NCBI RefSeq assembly: GCF_010811875.1
Contig: NZ_VKHP01000069.1
Span: 1 to 36,254, forward strand
Reading direction: 5' to 3'
DNA length: 36,254 nucleotides
Source of the DNA: Bradyrhizobium uaiense
GTDB lineage: Bacteria; Pseudomonadota; Alphaproteobacteria; Rhizobiales; Xanthobacteraceae
Part shown: one piece after another, positions 23,994 to 32,511 of the stretch
Layout: every line of letters starts with the position of its first letter
Numbering within the stretch: the stretch's first letter is position 1
Translations under genes and position numbers: made by a program
The notes under the pieces: model-generated
Databases searched by the model: none
What the model was told of the DNA's origin: nothing
What the model saw: only the letters and a program-made list of their open reading frames with translations

Positions 23994-25220
23994 TCAGGCG
24001 TTCTTGCCGAACAGAACGGGCAGTTGACGCGGGCCGCGCACCGTGCCTTCCGACCAGGTGACCTTGCCGGCAGGGTCGAGCCGGAAATCCGGGATCCGCT
24101 TCAGCCATTCCTCGATCGCGACCTGCATCTCCATCCGCGCCAGGTTGGAACCGACGCAGCGGTGAATGCCGAGGCCGAAGGCGGCGTGGCGGTTCTCCTT
24201 GCGGTCGATCACCACCTTGTCCGCGTCGGGGAACATGGCGGGGTCGCGGTTGGCTGCGGGGAACGACAACAGTACCATGTTGCCTGCCTTCACCGGGCAG
24301 CCGGAGATCGTGGTCTCCTTAATCACCTCGCGTGCCATCGTCACCGGTGAATAGGCGCGCAGGAATTCCTCGATTGCGGTCGGGATCAGTGCCGGCTCCG
24401 CAATCAGGCGCTCGCGATCGGCGGGTGTCCTGGCGAGGTGCCACAGCGAGGAGCCGATCGCGCTCCAGGTGGTGTCGATGCCGGCGATCAGGAGCAGCCG
24501 CAGCGAGCCGAGCACGTGCTCGTCGGTCAGCGGCTGGCCGCCGGGGCCCTTGGCCCGCAACAGTTGCGAGATCAGATCGTCGCTCGGCGCGAGCTTGCGC
24601 TGCTCGAGATGGGCCATGAAGTAGCCTGTCATCTCGCGCACGCCGCTCATCATCTCGTTCTCGTCCTTGATGCCGAGCTCGAGGATCTGATGGATCCACT
24701 TGATGAAGAGGTCGCCGTCCTTCTCGGGAATTCCGAGCATATGCGCGATGGCGCGGACCGGGATGTGCTTGGTGTAGCGCGCCGCGGCGTCGCAATGGCC
24801 ATCGGCGATGAATTCATCGATCAGCTCGTTGCAGATCGCGCGCACCCGCGGCTCCAGCCGCTTCATCGCATCCGGCGTGAACGGCGGCAGCAGCACCTGC
24901 TTGGCGGGCTTGTGCTCCGGCGGGTCGGAGGTGATCGGCGGCGCGCGGGCGGAGATTTCGGGGCGGACGTCGCGGACGATGACCCGGCGCGAGGAGAAAT
25001 GCTCGGTGTCGTAGGCGATTTCCTTCACCGCCTGATAGGTGGTCGGCATGTAGCAGCCGAGGAAACGCTCGGTGTGCACGACCGGCGAGGCGGCGCGCAG
25101 CGTCTCCCAGATCGGGAACGGATCGTCGGTCCAGACCGGATCGGTGTGGTCGAAATCATGGACCCAGTCGGTGACCGGGGGATGTTCGGGCAGAAAGCTC
25201 GCGGACGGGGAATCGGACAT
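23994..25220 (-). CDS. Cytochrome P450
   Basis: This 408-residue soluble bacterial P450 has the I-helix oxygen-activation motif AGIDTT (246-251), the K-helix Glu-x-x-Arg as EEFLR (284-288), and the heme-binding loop FGLGIHRCVG with proximal Cys355. TSDPPEHKPAKQVLLPPF (98-115) is the C-helix heme-propionate region. The start MSDSPSASFL at 25220 has a GAAGGA ribosome site; the longer open frame upstream runs through the ferredoxin gene and is rejected. It lies 73 bases after a small ferredoxin gene on the same strand, its probable redox partner. No ferredoxin reductase gene is adjacent. The substrate is unknown; CYP subfamily assignment needs a database. Confidence 0.93.
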   Translation of the reverse strand: MSDSPSASFLPEHPPVTDWVHDFDHTDPVWTDDPFPIWETLRAASPVVHTERFLGCYMPTTYQAVKEIAYDTEHFSSRRVIVRDVRPEISARAPPITSDPPEHKPAKQVLLPPFTPDAMKRLEPRVRAICNELIDEFIADGHCDAAARYTKHIPVRAIAHMLGIPEKDGDLFIKWIHQILELGIKDENEMMSGVREMTGYFMAHLEQRKLAPSDDLISQLLRAKGPGGQPLTDEHVLGSLRLLLIAGIDTTWSAIGSSLWHLARTPADRERLIAEPALIPTAIEEFLRAYSPVTMAREVIKETTISGCPVKAGNMVLLSFPAANRDPAMFPDADKVVIDRKENRHAAFGLGIHRCVGSNLARMEMQVAIEEWLKRIPDFRLDPAGKVTWSEGTVRGPRQLPVLFGKNA

Positions 25221-25293
25221 CGGCTCGTTTCCTTCTCGTTCGATCAACGTTGGTCGGCACAACGGGCGGCGCGCGGCCAGCCCTTGGCCGACG

Positions 25294-25500
25294 CTATTCC
25301 TCGGTGACTTCGATCGCGATTTCCGGGCAGTTGGTCTGTGCGAGCCATGCCTTGTCCTCGAGCCCGGCCGGCACGGTCCCGTCGCCGACTTCATGGGCAT
25401 TGCCGTATTCGTCGAGCTCGAACAGTTCGGGGGCGAGTGATTTGCAGCGGGCGTGACCCTGGCATTTGTCCTGGTCGACGCGGATTCTGAGCTTGGACAT
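25294..25500 (-). CDS. P450-partner ferredoxin with Cys-x2-His-x2-Cys motif
   Basis: This 68-residue single-cluster ferredoxin has the first binding motif DKCQGHARCK (Cys13, His16, Cys19) and a distal NCPE (Cys58-Pro59). One of the usual four cysteines is replaced by His16, a pattern known for P450-associated 3Fe-4S or unusual 4Fe-4S ferredoxins, including those of Rhodopseudomonas. The very acidic C terminus (IAIEVTEE) suits docking to a P450. ATG 25500 is used because the 18 extra upstream residues are Arg/Pro-rich and unlike the family; GGGAG precedes it. It is the first gene of the ferredoxin-P450 pair. Confidence 0.92.
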   Translation of the reverse strand: MSKLRIRVDQDKCQGHARCKSLAPELFELDEYGNAHEVGDGTVPAGLEDKAWLAQTNCPEIAIEVTEE

Positions 25501-25583
25501 GCAAGCACTCTCCCTCGGCTCTGGCGCACGGGTGGAGCGCGCCGGGTTCCTCATTTTAGCTTATGCAAGTTCCAGCTTGCTTG

Positions 25584-25646
25584 GGCGACCTCTTCACCGG
25601 TCGCCAAGTTATATCATATTACATTATTATCGCGGTTGTCCGTCAA
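25584..25646 (-). promoter_or_regulatory. Promoter and operator-like repeat of the ferredoxin-P450 operon
   Basis: On the minus strand TTGACG (complement of 25641-25646) is followed 19 bases later by TAATAT (complement of 25616-25621) inside a marked AT-rich patch. The 19-base spacer is long, so the exact -10 is uncertain. Just downstream, GGCGACC (25584-25590) and GGTCGCC (25599-25605) form a 7-base inverted repeat with an 8-base spacer, well placed for a repressor. The ferredoxin start is at 25500. Confidence 0.55.
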
Positions 25647-25860
25647 GCGAAAATTCAGCGGGCGACAGTCCCGCCGCAGGTTACGAAAACCTTCGCAACT
25701 ACTGATTTTTTGGGTGCCTGGAGGCTGATGCCTGGGTCCCCGCCGGTCCCGGCGAGGGAAGCGGTGTCCGCGATCGGGCGCGTTGTCTTCTCAAGGTTGG
25801 TCGCACCCCCTGCCGCGAGGCGGCGCTCAGTGGCCGCGCGCGGCAGCAGGTCGTCGGCGG
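25647..25860. other. Gene-free spacer between the caspase-like gene and the P450 promoter
   Basis: With the promoter region this makes a 360-base stretch without a gene (25501-25860). I see no convincing reading frame. It holds the hairpin at 25810-25846 and a G+C-rich fold near 25737-25760. It forms one edge of the three-gene caspase cassette, but no direct repeat or attachment site was found. Confidence 0.5.
25810..25846 (-). terminator. Possible 3' hairpin of the caspase-like cassette
   Basis: CTGCCGCG (25810-25817) and CGCGGCAG (25839-25846) are complementary 8-base arms around a 21-base loop. They begin 15 bases beyond the stop codon of the caspase-like gene. There is no T-run, so a strict intrinsic terminator is not claimed; it may protect the 3' end or work with Rho. 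Confidence 0.35.
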
Positions 25861-27240
25861 CTATGCCGGTACCAGTGGCGGTGATGCGATTGCGCCATTC
25901 AAGGCGATCGTCGGCGCGGATGCCGCGTCTGAATCAGCCGTCGAGACCGCGTAATTGTCCCATCGGCCCAGATCAAACGTGCTCGCGGTGAGAATTCGGA
26001 AGTAAAGCGCACTGTTATTGCGTAATGCCGCCCAAGCATAGGGTGGGAGGTTATATGTGGCGCCGGTGAAGCGCGACTTGACCTGCGGGTCGTTCCACGA
26101 GGCGTAGAAATTGCCGGCGGTTCGTTGTGCCGGATAGCCAAAACAGTTCGGATCGCTCGTGATCTCAAATGCATAATACGCGTTGGCGCCGGGCGTTACA
26201 TTGAACGCGGGACCGTTGCTTTTCGAACGATCGTAAGTGTTGGGGCCGGTGACCACAGGACCCTGCTGGGTGGTGGGCGGCTTTGCCGGTTGGCCCGTCG
26301 CCGAGGTGCGTTGATCGACCACGATCGTCAGCGGCTTCGAGTTGGTGAAGACGTCATCGTTGACCCCGACCGCAAAGTAGTTCGGTGTCTGTTCGGATGG
26401 CATCAGCGCCAAGATCGCTTGATGGAATTGCGGCAGCGAGCCGGTGAAATTGCCGCTGTTCCAGACTGACAGGAGTTTTTCGGTAAAGAGCCCGTTACTC
26501 TGGCCGTCCTGCGATTCCTGATTGTCTTGACAGCCGGAGATCAGGATCACCGAAGCGGTAATCTCGCCACGCTTGCGGGTCCATTGCGCGGCTTCGTACA
26601 TCGGCATGTCGCGCTCGAAGACGTCGAGTGCGACAGAGGGAGGAATCGACCGCTTTTGTGTCGCCGCAACGTCAGGAGCGGGGCCGCGCGCACGCGTATT
26701 TGCAGCTGGCGCGTAAACCGACTTGAGGTTCTGTAGTCCGCGGCCCTGCGGGAAGATTGGAATTGCTTTGCGTTTCGACTGCGGCCATCGGATGCCGCTC
26801 GGGATGAACAGCTCTCGAATGACGGTGCCGCTGTGGCAACTGTCCGAATAGACCTCGATGCGCACGTTTGCCGCAAACTGGCCCCACAGATTGTAGAGCT
26901 CGTGTCCGAGGACCATGCGGTCGTAAGCCACCCAGGTGTCGTCAAGACCATTGGGCGAGTCGCCGGTCGTGTCCGGGACCTGGCCGCCGTGACCGGAATA
27001 GGAGATGACGCAGGTATCTCCGGACTGCAAATTGTAGGCAGCCTGGCCGATGGCTCCGAGAATGGCGTCGGCGGTCGCCTCACCATCAAGAAGCTTCTGC
27101 GTCGTGAAACCCTGCGACTGACAAATCGTCTCCATCGCATTGGCATCGTTGATGCAGCCGGCCAGCGTGCCCGCCCAGCCGTTGTACTTCGATGCATCGA
27201 CGCCGTTCAGACCAATATGTAGCGAAAAGCCCTGACTCAT
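25861..27240 (-). CDS. Metacaspase-like (C14) protease with extra C-terminal domain
   Basis: This 459-residue protein begins with a caspase p20-like domain (about 4-140): SLHIGLNGVD, LAGCINDANAMETIC, the His84 motif SYSGHGGQ and the Cys135 motif DSCHSGT with the preceding Asp133, as in metacaspases. A linker of about 90 residues (141-228) contains basic clusters SKRK and TQKR, plausible self-cleavage sites if it prefers Lys/Arg. Residues 229-298 are p10-like (VILISGCQDNQES; GLFTEKLLSVW; GSLPQFHQAILALMP). A Pro/Thr-rich linker at about 312-335 leads to an unrecognised beta-rich domain (about 340-436; FYASWNDPQ, RWDNYAVS). No signal peptide or membrane segment is present. A strong AGGAGGA site precedes the ATG. 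It is the last gene of a three-gene cassette, 12 bases after the 984-residue gene. The target is unknown. Confidence 0.88.
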   Translation of the reverse strand: MSQGFSLHIGLNGVDASKYNGWAGTLAGCINDANAMETICQSQGFTTQKLLDGEATADAILGAIGQAAYNLQSGDTCVISYSGHGGQVPDTTGDSPNGLDDTWVAYDRMVLGHELYNLWGQFAANVRIEVYSDSCHSGTVIRELFIPSGIRWPQSKRKAIPIFPQGRGLQNLKSVYAPAANTRARGPAPDVAATQKRSIPPSVALDVFERDMPMYEAAQWTRKRGEITASVILISGCQDNQESQDGQSNGLFTEKLLSVWNSGNFTGSLPQFHQAILALMPSEQTPNYFAVGVNDDVFTNSKPLTIVVDQRTSATGQPAKPPTTQQGPVVTGPNTYDRSKSNGPAFNVTPGANAYYAFEITSDPNCFGYPAQRTAGNFYASWNDPQVKSRFTGATYNLPPYAWAALRNNSALYFRILTASTFDLGRWDNYAVSTADSDAASAPTIALNGAIASPPLVPA

Positions 27241-27252
27241 AACATTCTCCTC

Positions 27253-30207
27253 CTACAGAAGATCAGCGGTAATTCCGATAACGCTGCCCTTGTTAAGGTC
27301 CCAATTGCGCCAGGCGGTCGTGAGCGTGCCGCTTGCGCGGGTCTCGACCAGCGCGAACTGCAGTGTCTGATGTGCCAGATAGTCGTTGATCGGCAGCGTA
27401 AACGAAGCGTCGGCCGTGCTGGCTTCAGCCAGACTGATAGTCTCGATGTGGCTGTTTCCCTCGAGGCGTGCCTGGACGGCAAGTGCAGTCAGCTGATGGT
27501 TGGAAAAGTTGAGCTGATTGATGAACGTCACGGTGCTGGTGACGTCTTCGACGAACACGTCAAGCTCCTCGATCGACGTCGCAGCGACCGCGGTGGCGTT
27601 GGCGAACGCTCGCGTGGTCGCCGGATCAACTTTCGCGGTAACGGTTGTCCCTGGCGCAAGCGTGGTGTTTACGGCCACAACCTGGCTTGTCCCGCTTGCC
27701 GTCGACGTGACCAGGTCCGTGACGTTCATGGCCTGCTGTGTGCGATTGGTGAGTGTCGCGGTGTCGCCTTGCAGTGCCCCAGTCACCGGGCCGGATTCGG
27801 GAGGTCCAACCACATTGCTGTCGACGATCAGCGCGGCGTTGACGCTGCTGCCGTCCGGCAGCGTGAAGGTAACGCCGCCCTGAATGCCGCTGCGATCGAG
27901 CACGGCGGTAAGGAGCGCGGCATTGGCCAGCGGCAGGCTGAGGGTAATGGTGATGGCGTCGAGTACGGTGACTGCTTGCGGCGTGCCCAATTCGGCGGGT
28001 AACGCCCACGAATAGCCGACCGTGGCCGCGACGAACGGATCCGTCGGATAGACGATCGTCGGCGTGCTGCCCGACGGCGTCAGGGCGACAAGCTTCGCGC
28101 CGAGCTGCAGCAACGCCCCGGGAGAGACGTCCGGAATCAGTGTCGTGGTCAAGGCGTACCGATTGTTCGCCGGATCGACATCGAGCAGGCCATACAGCAT
28201 GATCATCGGTCGGAAGGCCTTGCCGCCGCTTCCGTCGCCGAACCGCCCGATCCGGTACGCGGTCGGCGCGACCATGAAGCGTCCTGGCTGTTGCAGCGAG
28301 CGAAACACGCGGAACGCCGGATCACGCAACGTGGTGACTTCATCGAATGCCTTCAGCGCGGTTTCGCCGAGCTTTAGGGAATCCTGGCAGCCGATCGCTG
28401 TTGCAACCCCGGCGTCATTGCGCTGGAGATAGAAGTTCCCGTAGCTGCCGCACGGCAGCGAAGCGTCGGTGGTCTCCTCGCGTACCATCGAACGCGTCAC
28501 CAGCGTCCGGTGCGGAGTGATTGTTGCCGGGATAAGATGCGGCTGAATGTCCGCAGGCGGTATTGGCGTGACCGCAAGGTGCGAGACGGCCGGTGTCGCC
28601 GGTGCCCGTCCGACAATCGAAGGGCTCTCGCGGTCGAACTGCACCGAACCAGACGCACTGACGATCTTCAGGTCCTGCCTGACCAGCGTTGGTCCGCGCA
28701 CCTGCGCCGGCAGATCGTTGACGGTGGCCACCTTGGCAATCTGGTGGACGAGGCCGCCCCCGATCACGTGGGACGACTGGGGGCTGTCAAAGATGTACTG
28801 GTAGGAGGTGAAAGCGTAGGAGACGACGACGCGCGGCGGCTCGCCGGTCCCGGGAAATGCCAGTGACGCATAGGTCAGCCGCACCCAGTCGTCGAGCAAC
28901 GCGACGGTGATCGTGATCTGGTCGCCGGTCTGGGACACCGTCCCGGGAAATCGCTGGGATTGAATCTCGCTGGTGCCCGCACGGCGATACGGAATCTGCA
29001 ACGCGCATGACAGATTTTGCAACGGAACCGCTTGCAGCTTGCGATCCGGATTGGCCGCGGCGGCGGCGGCCGTCTCTGGCGTCATCGCGGCCTTGACGGT
29101 GAGCCGCACGGTTGCTGTCAATCCGGTTCTTGCGGTGCCGTCCGAGCCAAGCACCGAGCCGGTTTTTGCCAGCACAAAGGAGAACGCCGCGTTCGCGGCA
29201 TTGTCGCTGGCCGCCGGCTTCACCAATGTGAAGGTCGATGCATACCAGCCGGCCTTCGGGTCGAGCGCATCGGGCCACCAATGCGCGGCGACATCGGACA
29301 CCACCGGGTAGTTCTGGGTAGGAGACTGGGTATCATCAAGGTGCAGCGGCAGCACGTACATATCGTTGCCGATGAACGTATGTGCGTGCGCATTGAGAGC
29401 GATGCCCTGGCTCGTAGCGCCGCCCGAGATCAGCGCGGCCGCCGAAGGCTGCGCGATGTGGCTTGCTGTCATCGCGAACGGCAGGGAGGTGAGCCGGTTG
29501 TTCATTGCAACAAGCGGCACCGCCGCCGGCGCCGCCCGCAATGCCGTTTCACCGCCCGACAGGTTCTTCCGCAACGGCGGCACACGGTTCGCGGTGCCGT
29601 CGGCGTTCACGACCAGCAGAGACAAATAAAGGTTGCGATCCAGGCCATCGAGAATCCCGCCAAGCATGAGGTCGAGCGACAAATCGTCAATCGGTGGACC
29701 GTCGACGATCTCGGTCACAAGTCGAAGCCGCGATGCCCGTCGGTCGAACGCGTAGAGCACGTCGAGCGCGGCTTCCGGCGGCAGGGACGTGGCGATGGTG
29801 CCCTCGACCAGCGTTCCGAACAGGTCGGTGCCGGCATAGAATGCGCGACTGTCACGCAGCGAGCACCGGCCGGCACGGACGAACAGCTTCCGGCATGGTG
29901 CGTCCAGCCGCGAGGCGAGGGCCGCGATGTCCTGTTCGGGGGTCTCGAACGCAATCACCAGCGACAGCGAACCGCATGTCACCAGCGGTGCGATGGAGGC
30001 GTCGTCGAGCGTCGGCATGCGCGACAGCACCAATGTCAACGCCACCCGCGGGCGGCCGGCGATGTCGCGCGCCACCCGCGGCTTGCCCGAGAGATGGTCG
30101 TAACCATCTCTCGTACGCCGCACCTGGACCGAGGCTGGACCCGGCAGATCAAGCCTGCTCCAGCCGGATGTCGTGCTCGGCGCGATGTATGGTCCAAGGG
30201 CAGACAT
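27253..30207 (-). CDS. Large uncharacterised beta-rich protein (984 aa)
   Basis: I do not recognise this 984-residue protein. It has no signal peptide, membrane helix or nucleotide-binding motif. Composition is rich in Thr, Val, Ala and Leu with many alternating hydrophobic patterns, which suggests several beta-sandwich domains. The only Cys residues are sparse and scattered. Residues about 440-530 (ITITVALLDDWVRLTYASLA; VVVSYAFTSYQYIFDSP) and about 720-860 look like separate beta domains. The last 107 residues (878-984), starting IEELDVFVEDVTSTVTF and ending with GTLTTAWRNW plus a final strand, resemble the 550-666 region of the neighbouring 762-residue protein. It lies 15 bases after that gene and 12 bases before the caspase-like gene, so all three are probably one transcript. 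GGAG precedes the ATG. It could be structural, a sensor, or a protease substrate; sequence alone does not decide. Confidence 0.8.
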   Translation of the reverse strand: MSALGPYIAPSTTSGWSRLDLPGPASVQVRRTRDGYDHLSGKPRVARDIAGRPRVALTLVLSRMPTLDDASIAPLVTCGSLSLVIAFETPEQDIAALASRLDAPCRKLFVRAGRCSLRDSRAFYAGTDLFGTLVEGTIATSLPPEAALDVLYAFDRRASRLRLVTEIVDGPPIDDLSLDLMLGGILDGLDRNLYLSLLVVNADGTANRVPPLRKNLSGGETALRAAPAAVPLVAMNNRLTSLPFAMTASHIAQPSAAALISGGATSQGIALNAHAHTFIGNDMYVLPLHLDDTQSPTQNYPVVSDVAAHWWPDALDPKAGWYASTFTLVKPAASDNAANAAFSFVLAKTGSVLGSDGTARTGLTATVRLTVKAAMTPETAAAAAANPDRKLQAVPLQNLSCALQIPYRRAGTSEIQSQRFPGTVSQTGDQITITVALLDDWVRLTYASLAFPGTGEPPRVVVSYAFTSYQYIFDSPQSSHVIGGGLVHQIAKVATVNDLPAQVRGPTLVRQDLKIVSASGSVQFDRESPSIVGRAPATPAVSHLAVTPIPPADIQPHLIPATITPHRTLVTRSMVREETTDASLPCGSYGNFYLQRNDAGVATAIGCQDSLKLGETALKAFDEVTTLRDPAFRVFRSLQQPGRFMVAPTAYRIGRFGDGSGGKAFRPMIMLYGLLDVDPANNRYALTTTLIPDVSPGALLQLGAKLVALTPSGSTPTIVYPTDPFVAATVGYSWALPAELGTPQAVTVLDAITITLSLPLANAALLTAVLDRSGIQGGVTFTLPDGSSVNAALIVDSNVVGPPESGPVTGALQGDTATLTNRTQQAMNVTDLVTSTASGTSQVVAVNTTLAPGTTVTAKVDPATTRAFANATAVAATSIEELDVFVEDVTSTVTFINQLNFSNHQLTALAVQARLEGNSHIETISLAEASTADASFTLPINDYLAHQTLQFALVETRASGTLTTAWRNWDLNKGSVIGITADLL

Positions 30208-30222
30208 GGCTGCTCCGCCTGA

Positions 30223-32511
30223 CTAGGCTGGTTCGAAGCTCGAGAACACAACCTCGTCCTTTGGGGCCGGTGCACCCTTCGATGCGCCGCCATCTCCGGG
30301 GGACGCCGCCCAGCCGCCGACTTCGCCATAGCCGCCGGCACCGGGCGCGCCCTTGCCGGTCGGCGGAGGCGCCGTTGGTTTCAACGTACTGGGCGGAGGT
30401 ACGACGTGACCGGTCGAGGGCGGCGGCGTTGCCGGCGCACCTTGTCCAGTTGTCGTTGAGGCAATCGCAGACAACGGGACATCCTTCTTCGTGACGTTGG
30501 GATCATCCGGCGTCGGTACCGTCACCATCAGCCCGCCGCTGCCGCCCGTCGAGATCGGAGTGGTCGTCGACCATTCCTGTCCGTGGGTGAACAGCGTGCC
30601 TTTGACCACGACGCGAACCGAATATTGAAACTTCGGCACGAAATTCTTCTGCCCGGTGTAAACCAGCCAGTAGCGCGGCGTGTTTTGATCCGCGAACTTG
30701 AAGGTGAACTTGACCGGATCCCGGTCATTGCCGTCGTCGCGCTTGCCCAGCGCCTGCATCGTCACTTCGACGTATTGGGTGTCGTCGGTCAGATTGGCGC
30801 CAAGCAGGATCGGCCCGACCGAGAGCGTGCCGGCTTCCTCGACGCGGACTTCAACCGCGATTGTGTTGTCGGGCGTTCCGAGCGGGCTTGGATCGAGATC
30901 GACGATGTCCTTCTCGACCTGCACGCGGGCATATGGATTCTCGAATTCGCTCGGCGGCTCGGTAAAGTGAATCTGCCGCTTCAGGAACATCTTGTCCGGC
31001 TCCCAGCCCGCCGGCGGATGGGCAACGTCGCTCTTCTGCTTCATGAACGTCGCGGTATCGAAATGGGCGTCCGGTCCATCGGACGGACTGAATACGTGTC
31101 CATCCCATTGCAGGGCGCCGTCGGCGTTGGGATAGCCAACCTGACAGGACAGGAATGCCACGGGTTCACCGACCCACTTCTGCGTCGGATCCGGCCAGTT
31201 CACCACCGGCTTGAAGACGCGCGCGACCTTGCGGTCCCAGTCGCCGATATCGACCGTTAGGAAGTAGACCTTGTCCTTGGCGGGATTGGCCCGGATTTCA
31301 TCCGCTACGCCGTCGAGCGTGCCGCCGACCTGATAGTTCTGCAGGTAGGCGATTTCCTTGGTCTCGTGATACTCCAGATCGAGGTTGGTGCGCTGCTCGC
31401 GCAGTTTGAACGCGGCGCCGCCACCGAAGCCGAGGAAGCCGCCACTGGCCTGTGCCGGTTGCTCGTTGAATGGTGCCGGGTCGAAGATCACCTGCTTCGC
31501 CAGGTCCATGAACTTCTGGAAGATCAAGTCGCTCCGCTTGTCCATATATTCTTGCAGCTTGTCTGCCCCAGGCAGCGACTGGTCGACGAATGTGTGGACC
31601 TCGATGTCGCCGGATTCGCGGAGGCTGTCGTATTGGGCTTGAATGTCGGCACTCCAGAACAGACCGCCGGCGTGTCCGGCACCTGAGAAGTGATCCTGGA
31701 TTCTCGACCAATGACCGGTGATATCGATCGTCATCAGGGGACTGACCACCCGGACCATCATGTTCTGCGTCACGTTCATCACGCCGGTGCCGAGATTATG
31801 AAAGCCGCTATAGGCAACCGCCGCCGGGATGCTGCCGAGCAGCGCGCTGTAAGCCTTCTCCGCGCCTGGATCGATGGTGCCGGGGCCTTGCCCTGACAGC
31901 TTCACGAACATCGGGTCGATGTTCGTGCCGCGATAGCTCTGCGGCACCGTGCGGGGCATGACTCCCGCCGGCAGATAGGAGCGGTTGAGCCCGATCGTCG
32001 GTGGCGCTCCTGCGATTGGGCTCTTGCTCGACATCACGGCCGGAATGCCACGGCTGTCGCCCGGCAAGGTGTTGGAGAGCACGCACTGATTGCTGACGAT
32101 GGGAATGAAAGTGAACCAGGGCTTCTGATTCGAGGTGTATCGCCACAGCGGATTGTCATGGCTGCGAACCTGATCGATCAGCGCCGCATGGGCATCGGCC
32201 AGCACGTTGTCCGGCGGCGCCGCAGTCGTCGCGAAATTGATCAGCCCGCCTGCCACTTCGTTGTCGGAACTGGTTTCGCCGACGGTGGTGCCGCTCGATC
32301 GCACGCCGGCGAAGTGGATCATGCTGAACTTGTAGTCGCCGTTGGGCTTCCGCGCGAGATTGACCTGCTCGGGCAGCCAGTAATACACCGGCGCTTGCCC
32401 AGCTGCCTGCAGTTGCTGGTTGTGCGCATCGACCCAGTAGCTGATACGCCACCCAGATTTCGTCACGACCTGATTGCCGACTGCGAAAAGCGGTCCAACT
32501 GGCGTCACCAT
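30223..32511 (-). CDS. Large uncharacterised protein with Pro/Gly-rich tail (762 aa)
   Basis: I do not recognise this 762-residue protein, the first gene of the cassette. It starts without a signal peptide (MVTPVGPLFAVGNQVVTKSG). The N-terminal part contains ISYWVDAHNQQLQAAGQAPV followed by YYWLPEQVNLARKPNGDYKF. A charged, helical-looking region at about 300-390 includes LQEYMDKRSDLIFQKFMDLA and a glycine-rich GGFLGFGGGAAF. Residues about 390-550 have YFLTVDIGDWDRKVARVFKP and several Trp/Asp-rich segments. Residues 550-666 form a beta module with GTLFTHGQEW (638-647), matching a motif of the 984-residue protein. The last 95 residues are a Pro/Gly/Thr/Ala linker-like tail (PPPSTGHVVPPPSTLKPTAP) ending in the acidic-aromatic DEVVFSSFEPA. 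GGAGT lies before the ATG. Function unknown; the tail could be an accessible cleavage or docking region for the caspase-like partner. Confidence 0.8.
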   Translation of the reverse strand: MVTPVGPLFAVGNQVVTKSGWRISYWVDAHNQQLQAAGQAPVYYWLPEQVNLARKPNGDYKFSMIHFAGVRSSGTTVGETSSDNEVAGGLINFATTAAPPDNVLADAHAALIDQVRSHDNPLWRYTSNQKPWFTFIPIVSNQCVLSNTLPGDSRGIPAVMSSKSPIAGAPPTIGLNRSYLPAGVMPRTVPQSYRGTNIDPMFVKLSGQGPGTIDPGAEKAYSALLGSIPAAVAYSGFHNLGTGVMNVTQNMMVRVVSPLMTIDITGHWSRIQDHFSGAGHAGGLFWSADIQAQYDSLRESGDIEVHTFVDQSLPGADKLQEYMDKRSDLIFQKFMDLAKQVIFDPAPFNEQPAQASGGFLGFGGGAAFKLREQRTNLDLEYHETKEIAYLQNYQVGGTLDGVADEIRANPAKDKVYFLTVDIGDWDRKVARVFKPVVNWPDPTQKWVGEPVAFLSCQVGYPNADGALQWDGHVFSPSDGPDAHFDTATFMKQKSDVAHPPAGWEPDKMFLKRQIHFTEPPSEFENPYARVQVEKDIVDLDPSPLGTPDNTIAVEVRVEEAGTLSVGPILLGANLTDDTQYVEVTMQALGKRDDGNDRDPVKFTFKFADQNTPRYWLVYTGQKNFVPKFQYSVRVVVKGTLFTHGQEWSTTTPISTGGSGGLMVTVPTPDDPNVTKKDVPLSAIASTTTGQGAPATPPPSTGHVVPPPSTLKPTAPPPTGKGAPGAGGYGEVGGWAASPGDGGASKGAPAPKDEVVFSSFEPA

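Noticed and set aside
27370..30222. Several long plus-strand frames opposite the 984 aa protein
   Set aside because: They have shadow composition and no ribosome sites. The minus-strand frame is continuous for 984 codons with a proper start and operon spacing.
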